A DNA stretch of 64,000 nucleotides from Amarobacillus sp046328225. GTDB taxonomy: Bacteria; Chloroflexota; Dehalococcoidia; Tepidiformales; Tepidiformaceae. The notes under the pieces were generated by a model, which worked only from the letters and a program-made list of their open reading frames with translations, had not been told where the DNA came from and did not search any database. How positions within the stretch are numbered: position 1 is the stretch's first letter; each line of letters opens with the position of its first letter. Location of the stretch: assembly GCA_046328225.1 (NCBI GenBank), contig JAXLWZ010000001.1, positions 220,633-284,632 of the forward strand. Direction: 5' to 3'. Of this stretch, positions 1-8,181 are shown piece after piece. The position numbers were made by a program, and so were the translations under genes.

Positions 1-80
1 AAACGAGAAACGGGCCTGCCCACCACCGCGCCAGCACGCGTGTGGCCACCCTTTTCTCCTTCCTCTTGTCTCTTTTCTCT
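1..80. repeat. Heptad-repeat element, GAGAAAA-type arms
   Basis: A purine stretch at 1-14 and a pyrimidine array at 50-80 built from CTTTTCT-like 7-nt units face each other, as in the complete elements further along. The left part may start before the window. Confidence 0.6.
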
Positions 81-113
81 GCGCGGGCGCGCGCGCTACG
101 CGCGCGCCCGCGC
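81..113 (-). terminator. Perfect GC hairpin with the stop codon as its loop
   Basis: The arms 81-95 and 99-113 are perfectly complementary (15 bp). The 3-nt loop, 96-98, is the TAG stop codon of the minus-strand hydroxylase gene, so the last Ala-Arg codons form one arm. There is no T tract after it on the minus strand, so it is terminator-like rather than a textbook intrinsic terminator. Confidence 0.55.
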
Positions 114-914
114 CTTCCACGGATACGCGATCTGGCGAAGGAGGTTGTCGGGGACGAGGTCGCCGAGGATGCCGAATTCGAGTGGCTGGCGGTCCTTCGG
201 GAAATACAGCGTGCCGAAGACGACATCGAGCACGGGGAACATGCCCGCGAAGTTGCGGTCGAGCCCCTCCATCTCCGTCGTGTGGTGCCAGCGGTGGAAC
301 ACCGGGCTCGCGATGACGTACTTGAACCAGCCGAAGTTCCAGCGCAGGTTCGCGTGCAGGCCGATGGCGTAGAAGGTCAGCAGCGGCACGAAGGCGGCCA
401 CCAGGCTCGTGTCGTACCCCAGCAGCACCACCGGCACGGATTGCACGACGCGCGTCCCGAGCTCGTTCACGGGGTGCACGCGCGCCGCCGAAAGCCAGTC
501 GAGCTCGCGCGAGCTGTGGTGCACCGCGTGGTAGCGCCAGAGCATCTCGACGCGGTGGAACGCGCGGTGCGACCAGTACCCCAGGACATCGAAGAGCACG
601 AGCAGCTGCAACGATTGCAGCCAGAGCGGCTGCGCCGAAAGCCACGTCTCACGCGCTTCCAGCTTCGCCTTGAGCGTGTCGCCCTCCATCCCGGCGGTGA
701 GCACCAGGGCGATGGGCACGATCACGGCGACGACGCCGATGAACGAGATGGTCTTGTTCACGATGGGATCCCAGAACCACCAGGCGATATCGGTCCCGAG
801 GCCCGGCCGCCGCCGCCGTTGCCCTCGCACCGAAGGCCACAGCCACTCCAACACCCCAAACACCACGGAGAGCACCGCCAGCCCGGCGATCAACGCAATG
901 AGGCGCGCCAACAT
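96..914 (-). CDS. Fatty acid hydroxylase / sterol desaturase family membrane protein
   Basis: A 272-residue integral membrane protein of the fatty acid hydroxylase superfamily, which uses a di-iron centre held by histidine boxes to hydroxylate or desaturate lipids. The visible boxes are SHRAFH (about residues 112-117), YHAVHHSS (about 127-134) and FHRWHHTTE (about 205-213), with hydrophobic segments at the N-terminus (residues 4-25) and between the boxes. The substrate cannot be told from sequence; carotenoid, sterol or fatty acyl chains are all possible. The ATG at 914 has no Shine-Dalgarno sequence but has TAGAGT exactly 6 nt upstream, suggesting a leaderless mRNA. The stop codon lies in the loop of the hairpin at 81-113. 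Confidence 0.85.
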   Translation of the reverse strand: MLARLIALIAGLAVLSVVFGVLEWLWPSVRGQRRRRPGLGTDIAWWFWDPIVNKTISFIGVVAVIVPIALVLTAGMEGDTLKAKLEARETWLSAQPLWLQSLQLLVLFDVLGYWSHRAFHRVEMLWRYHAVHHSSRELDWLSAARVHPVNELGTRVVQSVPVVLLGYDTSLVAAFVPLLTFYAIGLHANLRWNFGWFKYVIASPVFHRWHHTTEMEGLDRNFAGMFPVLDVVFGTLYFPKDRQPLEFGILGDLVPDNLLRQIAYPWKARARA

Positions 915-920
915 GGCGGC

Positions 921-926
921 ACTCTA
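921..926 (-). promoter_or_regulatory. -10 hexamer TAGAGT, leaderless arrangement
   Basis: Minus-strand TAGAGT ends 6 nt before the ATG at 914. No clear -35 hexamer is visible. Confidence 0.5.
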
Positions 927-927
927 A

Positions 928-1085
928 AGAGAAAAGAGAAACGAGGAAAGAGAAAAGGGGAAGTTCCCAGTTCCCGGTGACCAGTTCCCAGGGGCTACCC
1001 CCGGGGGGACGGCCTCCCCCGATGGGGCGAATGCCTCACCACGGGGCCGATCCCCTGGGAACTGGGCGCTGGGAACTGGGAACTC
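928..1085. repeat. Composite heptad element (GAGAAAA, AGTTCCC arms)
   Basis: Left arm: GAGAAAA-type units (928-960) then AGTTCCC units (961-996). A GGGG/CCCC-rich palindromic core follows, then GGGAACT units to 1085. This is the one element where both arm classes sit on the same side of the core. Confidence 0.8.
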
Positions 1086-1096
1086 GCTTCGCGCGA

Positions 1097-1126
1097 ACCG
1101 GGGCGGGCCAAACGGCCCGCCCCGGT
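1097..1126 (-). terminator. 13-bp hairpin downstream of the ABC exporter operon
   Basis: Perfect arms 1097-1109 and 1114-1126 with a 4-nt loop, 29 bp beyond the stop codon of the second ABC gene. No T tract follows. Confidence 0.6.
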
Positions 1127-1155
1127 CGCGAGGGAACGTGGGGAAACCCTCTGCT

Positions 1156-3129
1156 TTATTGGCCGCCCGCGGGGGCGGGGGCGGCGCCGGTCATGCCCAG
1201 GTCGCCGCGGCGGCGCATGGCCACGGCTTCGTCTTCGCCGACGGAAGCCTGGTCCTTCTGCGCCTGTTCCTGGGCGTAGGTCATCTTGTAGAGGTTGGCG
1301 TAGATGCCGTCGTGGGCGAGCAGCTCATCGTGCGAACCCACCTCCGCCACCACGCCCTTGTCCAGCACCACGATGCGATCCGCTTCGCGGATGGTGGAGA
1401 GCCGGTGCGCGATGACGAACGACGTGCGGTTTTTGAGCAGCTGCCGCAGCGCCTTCTGGATGATGACCTCGGTTTGCGTGTCCACGTAAGCCGTCGCTTC
1501 GTCGAGCACGAGGATGCGCGGCGATGCGAGGATGGCGCGCGCGAAGCTGATGAGCTGGCGCTGGCCGACCGAGAGGTTCTGTCCGCGCTGCTGGAGCACG
1601 GTGTCATACCCCTTCGGCAGGCGGCTGATGAACTCGTCGGCGCCGACGGCCCGGGCCGCCGATTCCACCGCTTCCTGCGTCGCCTCCGGGCGGCCGTAGG
1701 CGATGTTCTCGCGGATGGTGCCGCTGAAGAGGTACGGGTTCTGGAGCACCACGCCCATGTGGCGCGTGAGCGAACGCCGCTTCACGTCGCGGATGTCGTG
1801 CCCGTCGATGCGGATGGCGCCGCCCGTGACTTCGTACCCGCGGCTGACGAGCGAGGTGATGGTCGTCTTGCCCGCGCCCGTGTGGCCCACGAAGGCGATG
1901 GTCTCGCCCGGCTTCACGTGCAGGTCGACGTCGCGAAGGATGGGCACGCCGGGGACGTAGTGGAAGTCGATGTGGTCGAAATCGACGCGGCCCTCGACCT
2001 CGTCGAGCTCGATCGCGTTGGGGCGGTCCTGGATGCGGGGCTCGGTATCGAGCACCTGGAAGATGCGTTCGCCGCCGGCCATGGCGCGCTGGAGCATCGT
2101 GTACTGCAGCACGAGGTCGCGGATGGGGTCGAAGAAGCGCGTCACGTAAATCGTGAACGAGGTGAGGATGAGGAAGAAGCGCGCGACATCGACGTCGGCG
2201 GCGTTCAGCGCGCGCAGGCCGCCAACGATGACGACGGCCGCCATGGCGATGGCGACGGCGACTTCGATGACCGGCATGATGGCGGCGCTGAGCATGCCCG
2301 CCCAGAGGTTCGCGTTGCGGTTCTCCTGGTTCAGGCGGTCGAACTGGCGCGCGTTCACGTCCTCGCGCGACATCGATTGCACGGCGCGCACGCCGGAGAC
2401 GTTCTCGGCGAGCGTGCCGTAGAGCGCGCTCACCTTCACGCGGACATTGATGAACGCCGCCCGCGCGTGCTTCGCCCACCAGACCATGAGCGCGACGAGC
2501 GGCGGCACGATCGCGAAGGTCACGAGCGCGAGCTGCCAATCGACGCTGAGGAGCACGATGATGACGATCGCCAGGCCGATGATGTCCATCGCGAAGGTGA
2601 GCGTGCCCGAGGTGAGCAGGTCCTGCATAACCGTGACGTCGCTGGTGAGGCGGCTGATCATGCGGCCGACTTCCATCTCGTCGTAGAAGCTGAGCGAGAG
2701 GCCCTGCATGTGGTCGTACATCTCCGTGCGCAGGCGCAGGAGGAGCCGGTTGCCGAGCCACGCGGTCACGAGCTGCTGGCCCACGGCGGCAGCGAGGCTG
2801 GCGGCGGCCATGCCGATCATCACGCCGAGGAGCACCGTCACGCGGTTCTCATCGCCGCGGATGCCGGCCTGCACGGTGAAGCCGATGACGAGCGGCTGCA
2901 GGAAGCTCGTGAGCGCCTGCACCATCATGCAGCCGAAGGCGAGGGCGGCCTGCGGCTTGTAGGCCGCCAGGTACGGCATGATGCGCCGCACGACCTTCGC
3001 GTCGTAGACCTTTCCGAGCTCTTCGTCGTCCCAGTTATCGGCGCCGCGGTTGCCGCGCGGGCCGTTCATCTGGCCGCCAATGCCGGAACTCCAGCCGCCG
3101 GCGCCGGCGCCGCCTCCCCACATACCCAT
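1156..3129 (-). CDS. ABC exporter, canonical ATPase half (MdlB/TM288-like)
   Basis: A 657-residue half-transporter: six membrane helices followed by an ATP-binding domain. Walker A is GHTGAGKTT (about residue 414), the signature is LSVGQRQL (about 518) and Walker B is ILVLDEAT (about 538) with the catalytic Glu. I chose the ATG at 3129 because GGAGGTG lies 5 nt upstream; in-frame starts further up would overlap the preceding gene. It follows that gene by 58 nt. The LSVGQ signature together with a full Walker B complements the upstream partner, which has LSGGQ but an Asp in place of the catalytic Glu. This is the pattern of heterodimeric exporters such as TM287/288 and BmrCD. The substrate (drug, lipid or peptide) is unknown. 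Confidence 0.9.
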   Translation of the reverse strand: MGMWGGGAGAGGWSSGIGGQMNGPRGNRGADNWDDEELGKVYDAKVVRRIMPYLAAYKPQAALAFGCMMVQALTSFLQPLVIGFTVQAGIRGDENRVTVLLGVMIGMAAASLAAAVGQQLVTAWLGNRLLLRLRTEMYDHMQGLSLSFYDEMEVGRMISRLTSDVTVMQDLLTSGTLTFAMDIIGLAIVIIVLLSVDWQLALVTFAIVPPLVALMVWWAKHARAAFINVRVKVSALYGTLAENVSGVRAVQSMSREDVNARQFDRLNQENRNANLWAGMLSAAIMPVIEVAVAIAMAAVVIVGGLRALNAADVDVARFFLILTSFTIYVTRFFDPIRDLVLQYTMLQRAMAGGERIFQVLDTEPRIQDRPNAIELDEVEGRVDFDHIDFHYVPGVPILRDVDLHVKPGETIAFVGHTGAGKTTITSLVSRGYEVTGGAIRIDGHDIRDVKRRSLTRHMGVVLQNPYLFSGTIRENIAYGRPEATQEAVESAARAVGADEFISRLPKGYDTVLQQRGQNLSVGQRQLISFARAILASPRILVLDEATAYVDTQTEVIIQKALRQLLKNRTSFVIAHRLSTIREADRIVVLDKGVVAEVGSHDELLAHDGIYANLYKMTYAQEQAQKDQASVGEDEAVAMRRRGDLGMTGAAPAPAGGQ

Positions 3130-3187
3130 TACTGCACCTCCGCGAGCGTGCGATTGTCCGTCGAGGTCGAGACGATGGTGACGGCGG

Positions 3188-5035
3188 TCATTCGGCGCCT
3201 CCGCCGGGGGCACCGGCCGGTTCGGGCTCGGTGTCCGAAACCACATCCGGGGTCGCCCGCCCGAGCGCTTCTTCCTGGTCCTTGAGCTCCAGGTCGAAGA
3301 TGTTCCGGTAGAGGCCCGGCTGGCGGATGAGCTCTTCGTGGCGGCCGCGCTGAACCACCTTGCCGCGGTCGAGGACGATGATCTCGTCCGCCCGCATCAC
3401 GGTGCGCAGCCGCTGGGCGATGACGAACGTCGTCCGCCCTTCCATCAGCTCGTTCAGCGCCTGCCGGATGAGCAGCTCCGTCTGCGAGTCCACGCTTGAG
3501 GTGGAGTCGTCGAAGATGAGGATGCGCGGGTCCAGCAGCAGGGTGCGGGCGATGGCGAGGCGCTGCTTCTGGCCGCCCGAGAGCGTGACGCCGCGTTCGC
3601 CGACCCATTCTTCGTACCCGTAGGGCAGGCTCATGATGAAGTCGTGGATGCGGGCGGCCTTGGCGGCGCGCTCGATCTCTTCCTGCGTCGCCTCGGGCCG
3701 GCCATAGGCGATATTTTCGCGAATCGTGCCGATGAACAGGAACACGTCCTGCTGGACGATGCCGATGCTGCGGCGCAGCGAATCGAGCGTGACATCGCGC
3801 ACGTCCGTGCCATCGATCGTGATGCGCCCGCCCGTGACGTCGTAGAAGCGCGGGATCAGGTTCACGACCGTGGACTTGCCGCTGCCCGTGGGGCCGAGGA
3901 GGGCGACCACCTTGCCCGGCGGCGCGTCGATATCGATCTCCGAAAGCACCGCGCTGAGCTTGTCGTAGCCGAAGCTGACCTGTTCGAACTTCACGTGGCC
4001 GCGGACATCGCCGAGCTGGGCCGCGCCGGGCTTCTCCTGCACCGCCGATTGCGCATCGATGAGTTCGAAGATGCGCTCGGACGAGGCGATGGCGCGGGAG
4101 AAGAAGGTGACGGCGAAGCCCGTCATGCGCACGGGCATCTGGAGGAGGTTGAGCCAGAGGGTGAAGGTGATGAGGTCGCCCGGGCGCAGCGTGCCCTTCG
4201 TGATGAAGAGGGCGCCGATGCCGACGGTGAGCGCGACCTGGAGCTGCCCGAGGCCCTGCAGGAACGGCTGCTGGCCGGCCTGGATGCGGCTCGCCTTATA
4301 GCTCAGGTTCGCCTGCTTCTCCGAGGCTTCGCGGAACTTCTGGCTTTCGAACTCTTCGCGGCTGAAGGCTTTGACCACGCGGATGCCGGTGAGGCCTTCC
4401 TCCGCCACCTGCGTCATCTCCGCCTGGTTCTGCTGGATTTCGAGCCAGAGCGGGCGCACCTTGCGGGCCATGACGTAGGACCGCCAGATGATGATCGGGA
4501 TGCTCATCACCGAAATCAGCGCGAGCTTCCAGTGGATCATGAACATGCCGACGACGGAGATGCCGAGGATGAGGATGATGTAGCCGACGCGCAGCAGCCC
4601 CATGTTGATGTACATGCGGATGCCTTCCACGTCCTGCGTCACGCGGGACATGATCTGGCCCGTCTGCGCGTTGTCGTGGTAGGCGTAGCTCAGGCGCTGG
4701 AGGTTGTTATAGATGTCGTTGCGGATGTCGTAGGCGACCTTCTGCCCGAGCGATTCGCCCAGGTATTGCTGGCCGAACTGGGCGATGCCGCGCCCGATGG
4801 CGAAGACAATGATCGCCAGCGCCGAGAAGATCAGCAGCTTTTCGTTGCCATCGAGGCCGACGACGTTACGGCCCTCGTACACGGGCTTGAGGCCGTGCTT
4901 CACCGCATAGCGCACCAGCAGCGGGCTCACCATGACGAACGAGGCCGAGAGGATGACGCTCAGCCAGGCGAGCGCGAACTGCTTGCGATAGGGACCGAGA
5001 TAGTGATTCAGGCGTAGCAGATGACGCACGGACAT
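3188..5035 (-). CDS. ABC exporter, degenerate-site half (MdlA/TM287-like)
   Basis: A 615-residue membrane-spanning ABC half-transporter, first gene of a two-gene operon. Walker A is GPTGSGKST (about residue 380), the signature LSGGQKQRL (about 482) and Walker B LIFDDSTSSVD (about 503). The residue after the Walker B Asp is Asp instead of Glu, the mark of the degenerate ATP site in heterodimeric exporters. The ATG at 5035 is preceded by GGAGGGG; a GTG at 5062 is in frame but has no ribosome-binding site. TAGGGT at 5053-5058 is a possible -10 that would give a very short leader. Confidence 0.9.
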   Translation of the reverse strand: MSVRHLLRLNHYLGPYRKQFALAWLSVILSASFVMVSPLLVRYAVKHGLKPVYEGRNVVGLDGNEKLLIFSALAIIVFAIGRGIAQFGQQYLGESLGQKVAYDIRNDIYNNLQRLSYAYHDNAQTGQIMSRVTQDVEGIRMYINMGLLRVGYIILILGISVVGMFMIHWKLALISVMSIPIIIWRSYVMARKVRPLWLEIQQNQAEMTQVAEEGLTGIRVVKAFSREEFESQKFREASEKQANLSYKASRIQAGQQPFLQGLGQLQVALTVGIGALFITKGTLRPGDLITFTLWLNLLQMPVRMTGFAVTFFSRAIASSERIFELIDAQSAVQEKPGAAQLGDVRGHVKFEQVSFGYDKLSAVLSEIDIDAPPGKVVALLGPTGSGKSTVVNLIPRFYDVTGGRITIDGTDVRDVTLDSLRRSIGIVQQDVFLFIGTIRENIAYGRPEATQEEIERAAKAARIHDFIMSLPYGYEEWVGERGVTLSGGQKQRLAIARTLLLDPRILIFDDSTSSVDSQTELLIRQALNELMEGRTTFVIAQRLRTVMRADEIIVLDRGKVVQRGRHEELIRQPGLYRNIFDLELKDQEEALGRATPDVVSDTEPEPAGAPGGGAE

Positions 5036-5052
5036 TCCCCTCCGTTCGCTCG

Positions 5053-5058
5053 ACCCTA
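5053..5058 (-). promoter_or_regulatory. Possible -10 TAGGGT of the ABC exporter operon
   Basis: Minus-strand TAGGGT lies 17 nt upstream of the ATG at 5035, with the Shine-Dalgarno sequence in between. Confidence 0.35.
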
Positions 5059-5218
5059 CCACACTCTAACGCGGACGTAAATGTAAGCGTTGCCTTGGCG
5101 CCCGATCCTTACGTTCAGCTGGAATCCGGACGGCTCGCGGGCACGGGGGTGCGGTCGATACGAGGAATCTACGCGCGTGCGAATCCGAGGGCCAGTACGG
5201 GTCCGAACGCCCTTCGGA

Positions 5219-5336
5219 AGCTGCTAGCTACTGGCTGTTAGCTGTTGGCGGGCAACCCCGTGCCCCGCGGAGCCCCCCGAAAGGGCCGACTGCGGTCACC
5301 GCTAACAGCTAAGAGCCAACAGCTAACCGCTTCTCG
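5219..5336. repeat. Heptad element, TGTTAGC family on both arms
   Basis: Left arm of TGTTAGC units (5219-5250) and right arm of the complementary GCTAACA units (5300-5333) around a GC-rich core, so the two arms can pair. It lies in the gene-free stretch between the ABC operon start and the riboswitch; 5059-5218 shows no gene and no convincing signal. Confidence 0.75.
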
Positions 5337-5385
5337 CAGAATTTACTCTCCCGTTATGGATACGCCCGCGCCGCTGTGGTACAAA

Positions 5386-5602
5386 TCGCCTGCCGAGTCC
5401 ACCGGCGACGGTGGAACGGGGGAACCAGTTCGGGAGAGAAGAGAGAAAAGACGAAAGAGAAAAGGCACGCTCCAGCAGCCAGTCGCCCTTTTCTCCTTCC
5501 TCTTTTCTCTTTTCTCTTCCCCGGGGTGCATCTCCATTCGTGGAGTAGGTGACTCCCCTCACCGAACCCGTCAGCTAACCCCGTAGGCGTGAAGGGAGAG
5601 GC
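5386..5602 (+). promoter_or_regulatory. Cyclic-di-AMP riboswitch (ydaO/yuaA type) with an inserted stem
   Basis: The 3' half closely matches the conserved ydaO/yuaA strand: ACCCGTCAGCTAACCCCG at 5565-5583, then TAGGCG and GAAGGGAGAG. The 5' half has GCCGAGTCC (5392-5400), a short hairpin and GGGGGAACC (5419-5427). Further conserved pieces are GGGGTGCATC followed by a CTCCA/TGGAG hairpin and TAGG (5523-5549). Between GGAACC and GGGGTGC, where known members have only a short loop, there is a roughly 90-nt insertion that is itself a heptad-repeat element forming a long purine-pyrimidine stem. In other bacteria this riboswitch binds c-di-AMP and usually lowers expression of potassium-transport or wall-remodelling genes. 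Here the next gene on the same strand is the zinc-ribbon gene at 5715. Confidence 0.85.
5431..5524. repeat. Heptad element inside the riboswitch
   Basis: Purine arm 5431-5465 (GAGAAAA-like units) and pyrimidine arm 5487-5522 are near complements. The short core between them resembles, in reverse orientation, the cores of the elements at 6993-7101 and 17573-17722. Confidence 0.8.
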
Positions 5603-5714
5603 GTGGCAGCCGCTCAGCCTGCCAGTCCTCTCAGGCCCTGGATGATGCCGTTCGCCCCGTGTGGCTCTGTGCCGCGCGCGTCGTCCCCATCACCCTCGTA
5701 CGGAGGACCCGCCG

Positions 5715-5897
5715 TTGTTCCGTGAACCGAACCAGCCGTGGTGGCGCCGCCTGTTCGGCGATGCCATGGTGCCCGCCTACGTCACGATTCGCCCGGCCGA
5801 GGCACGCCGCTGCCCCGAATGCCGGTCCGCCTATGAAGCGCGCGATCGCTACTGCCCCGGCTGCAAGGTCGTGGTGCCGGAGTGGCGCTTCGGATAG
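5715..5897 (+). CDS. Small zinc-ribbon protein under the c-di-AMP riboswitch
   Basis: Sixty residues starting at TTG (5715), chosen because CGGAGGA sits at 5701-5707 with an 8-nt gap; a later ATG at 5766 would remove half the protein. The C-terminal half holds two CPxC knuckles, CPEC and CPGC, 13 residues apart, typical of a single zinc ribbon. The N-terminus is tryptophan-rich (QPWWRRLFGD). I do not recognise a named family. It lies about 110 nt after the riboswitch and before a strong terminator, so it appears to be the only gene of that transcript. Confidence 0.7.
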   Translation: MFREPNQPWWRRLFGDAMVPAYVTIRPAEARRCPECRSAYEARDRYCPGCKVVVPEWRFG

Positions 5898-5947
5898 AGC
5901 CGTTCCGTTCCCTCCTCCGTGTGTGCCGCTACCCCTGGCGGCACACC

Positions 5948-5986
5948 CCAGACAGGCCACCCGCTTCCCCCGGGTGGCCTGTCTGG
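5948..5986 (+). terminator. 16-bp terminator hairpin
   Basis: Perfect arms 5948-5963 and 5971-5986 with a 7-nt loop, 50 nt beyond the zinc-ribbon stop codon. Only two T residues follow. Confidence 0.75.
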
Positions 5987-5989
5987 TTC

Positions 5990-6188
5990 CAGTTCCCAGT
6001 TCCAAGTTCCCGGTTCCCAGGGGGTTACCCAGGCGTGGCCTTTCGCCCCGGGAGGGTGAAGCTGCGGCCGGCGCGAGGGTCTCGTGAGTCTCGGGGCCTG
6101 CCGGTCACCCCGTCGGCAGGCTCCGGGAACGAAGCCATCCCGCACGGGGCCGATCCCCTGGGAACTGGGAACTGACCACTGGGAACTA
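5990..6188. repeat. Heptad element, AGTTCCC on both arms
   Basis: AGTTCCC units at 5990-6019 and GGGAACT units at 6159-6188 enclose a longer GC-rich centre than usual. The last three bases are the TAG stop codon of the minus-strand dehydrogenase. Confidence 0.8.
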
Positions 6189-6983
6189 CGAGACCCCCCT
6201 CCCGCCATCCACGGGCAGGGTCACGCCGGTGATGAAGCCCGCTTCGTCGGAGTGGAGGAAGAGGGCGGCGTGGGCGATGTCCCAGGCTGAGCCCATCTTG
6301 CGGCCGAGGGGCACGCTGCGATTGCGGTCGGCCACGACCTGTTCGCGCGGCATGCCGGCGGCGACGCGCGCTTCGATGGCCATGGGCGTGTTGATGAGCC
6401 CGGGCATGACGCAGTTCGCGCGGATGCCGTGCTGGGCGTTCGCGTAGGCAAGGTTCTCCGTGAGCGCGACCACGCCCGCCTTCGTCGTCTTGTACCCGAC
6501 GTACGGGTAGCCCTCGCGCACGGCCATCGAGGAGATGTTCACGATTGAGCCGCTCCCCTGTTCGCGCATCACGGGGAGGGCGTGCTTGCAGGCCAGCCAC
6601 ATGCCAATCAGGTTCACATCGACGATGCCGCGGAACGCTTCGAGCGTGAGCTCCGTGGCCGGGGCATCGCCGAGTGCCAGGCTCGCGCCGACGTTGTTGT
6701 GAAGGATGTCGATGCGCCCGTAGGCATCGCGGCAGCGGGCGATGACGTCCGCCACCTGCGCTTCGTCGCGAACATCGGCGGCCGCCGCGCTCGCGCTCCC
6801 GCCTGCTTCCGCGATCATCGCCACCGTCTCCTCGGCAGAGGCCAGGTTGCGGTCGACGACCATCACGCGGGCGCCTTCGCGCGCGAGCAGCAGTGCCGTC
6901 GCGCGCCCGTTGCCGATGCTCTCGCCGGGTGTCTGGCCGCCACCGAACACAATCGCGGCCTTGTCCTGTACTCGTCCAGCCAT
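6186..6983 (-). CDS. Short-chain dehydrogenase/reductase
   Basis: A 265-residue classical SDR. It has the nucleotide loop GGGQTPGESIGNG (residues 14-26), HNNVG (95-99), the catalytic Ser in NISSM (about 151) and Tyr164-x3-Lys168 (YKTTK). The C-terminal GVTLPVDGG is typical of oxidoreductases acting on hydroxyl or keto groups; the substrate is not predictable. The ATG at 6983 follows GGGAG; a longer reading frame upstream only translates the repeat element. The gene ends in a TAG that is the outer edge of a GGGAACT array. Confidence 0.88.
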   Translation of the reverse strand: MAGRVQDKAAIVFGGGQTPGESIGNGRATALLLAREGARVMVVDRNLASAEETVAMIAEAGGSASAAAADVRDEAQVADVIARCRDAYGRIDILHNNVGASLALGDAPATELTLEAFRGIVDVNLIGMWLACKHALPVMREQGSGSIVNISSMAVREGYPYVGYKTTKAGVVALTENLAYANAQHGIRANCVMPGLINTPMAIEARVAAGMPREQVVADRNRSVPLGRKMGSAWDIAHAALFLHSDEAGFITGVTLPVDGGRGVS

Positions 6984-6992
6984 GGGGTCTCC

Positions 6993-7101
6993 CTTCGGGA
7001 GAGAAAAGAGAAAACAGGAAGGAGAAATGGAGTGACCAGTTGCCGGCAGCAACCACTTCCCGCGTGCCCTTTTCTCTTTTCTCCTTTCTCGTTTCTCTCT
7101 A
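6993..7101. repeat. Heptad element, GAGAAAA on both arms, alternative core
   Basis: Purine arm 6999-7032 and pyrimidine arm 7068-7098 surround a core with GAGTGACCAG. The same core type occurs at 17573-17722 and, inverted, within the riboswitch. The final CTA is the stop codon (TAG, minus strand) of the next gene. Confidence 0.8.
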
Positions 7102-7983
7102 CGCCGTCTCGACGGCGTAGACGCTGGTGCCGGCGGTGAGGAAGAGGGTGCGGCCGGTGGGGCCGCCGAAGGCGATGTTTGCGGCGTGCTCGTCCATTTC
7201 GAAGCGGCCGAGGCACGTGCCGTCGGGCGACCAGCACGACACGCCGCCCGCGCCCGTCGTCCAGAGCCGGCCCTCCGGGTCGACCTTCATGCCATCGGGG
7301 GCACCCCGGCGGGGGTCGCCACGCTGGTCCACGAAGAGGGTGCGTTCGCCGAGCGAGAGGTCCGCGTTCACCACGTAGCGATAGATCAGGCGGTCCTGGG
7401 AGTCGCCGATGTAGAGCGCGGACTCATCGCGGGTGAAGGCGAGGCCGTTCGGCTGCGTGAACCCTTCGCGCACGACGAGATGGAGCGACCCATCGAGGTC
7501 GATGCGGTAGACGCCCTGGAAGCCAAGCTCGGGCTGCTGTCCTTCGCACCCGAAACGCGGCACGCGACCGGAATCGGCGCCGTAGGTCGGGTCGGTGAAG
7601 AAGATCGCGCCGGAGGAGTGGACGACGATGTCGTTGGGGCTGTTGAGACGGGTGCCCTGCCACTCGGTCGCGAGCGCGGTCATGGCCGTGGGATCGCCGT
7701 AGGGTGCGCGCGAAACGCGGCGGCCGCCATGTTCGCAAGCGAGGATGTTGCCCGCCGCGTCGATCGTGAGCCCATTCGACCAGCCGCTGGGCTCGCGATA
7801 GACCTCGGCGGTGGCCTGCCCGGGCCGCCAGCGGTGCATGCGGTTGCCGGGGATGTCGCTGAACACGAGAGCGTTGTCGGCCGCGACCCAAACGGGGCCC
7901 TCGGTGAACCCGAAGCCCGTGCAAAGGCGCGTTTCGCTGCCGGCAAGGAGGGCACTGATACCGTTGTCATCGTCAATCTGCAT
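7099..7983 (-). CDS. SMP-30/gluconolactonase-like hydrolase
   Basis: A 294-residue six-bladed propeller protein of the SMP-30/gluconolaconase/LRE family, metal-dependent lactonases that open sugar lactones. Recognisable pieces are GFTEGPVW (metal-binding Glu) near residue 24, GWSNGLT, NSPNDIVV, FTQPNGLAF and DGMKVDPEGRLW, the usual family landmarks. The start is the ATG at 7983; the reading frame further upstream is repeat sequence. There is no Shine-Dalgarno, and TAAGAT ends 8 nt upstream inside a perfect hairpin. The stop TAG is joined to a GAGAAAC array. Confidence 0.82.
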   Translation of the reverse strand: MQIDDDNGISALLAGSETRLCTGFGFTEGPVWVAADNALVFSDIPGNRMHRWRPGQATAEVYREPSGWSNGLTIDAAGNILACEHGGRRVSRAPYGDPTAMTALATEWQGTRLNSPNDIVVHSSGAIFFTDPTYGADSGRVPRFGCEGQQPELGFQGVYRIDLDGSLHLVVREGFTQPNGLAFTRDESALYIGDSQDRLIYRYVVNADLSLGERTLFVDQRGDPRRGAPDGMKVDPEGRLWTTGAGGVSCWSPDGTCLGRFEMDEHAANIAFGGPTGRTLFLTAGTSVYAVETA

Positions 7984-8006
7984 GGCCCGGCATCTTACGC
8001 CGGGCC
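7984..8006 (-). promoter_or_regulatory. Hairpin carrying a possible -10 immediately before the start codon
   Basis: Arms 7984-7991 and 7999-8006 are perfect 8-bp complements. The 7-nt loop contains TAAGAT (7992-7997, minus strand), 8 nt before the ATG at 7983. Confidence 0.4.
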
Positions 8007-8024
8007 AGTGCCCGGTGGTCAGTT

Positions 8025-8180
8025 CCAAGTTCCCAGTGGTCAGTTCCCGGTTCCCAGGGGGATCAACCCCCGCGCGGGGGGCGCGCCTCCCCAGGGGTAG
8101 CCCGGCCTCCCGCCGTGCGGGGAGCATGCTTCCCCCCGGGGTAGCCCCCTGGCTACTGGGAACTGGGAACCGGGAACTCC
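8025..8180. repeat. Heptad element, AGTTCCC on both arms
   Basis: AGTTCCC-type units at 8029-8058, a core with two GGGG/CCCC palindromes, and GGGAACT units at 8155-8178. It lies between the SMP-30 start and the SecA stop. Confidence 0.85.
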
Positions 8181-8181
8181 G

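Noticed and set aside
5059..5218. Possible tRNA or operator upstream of the ABC operon
   Set aside because: No cloverleaf or conserved T-arm could be found and the short direct repeats present are too weak to call.
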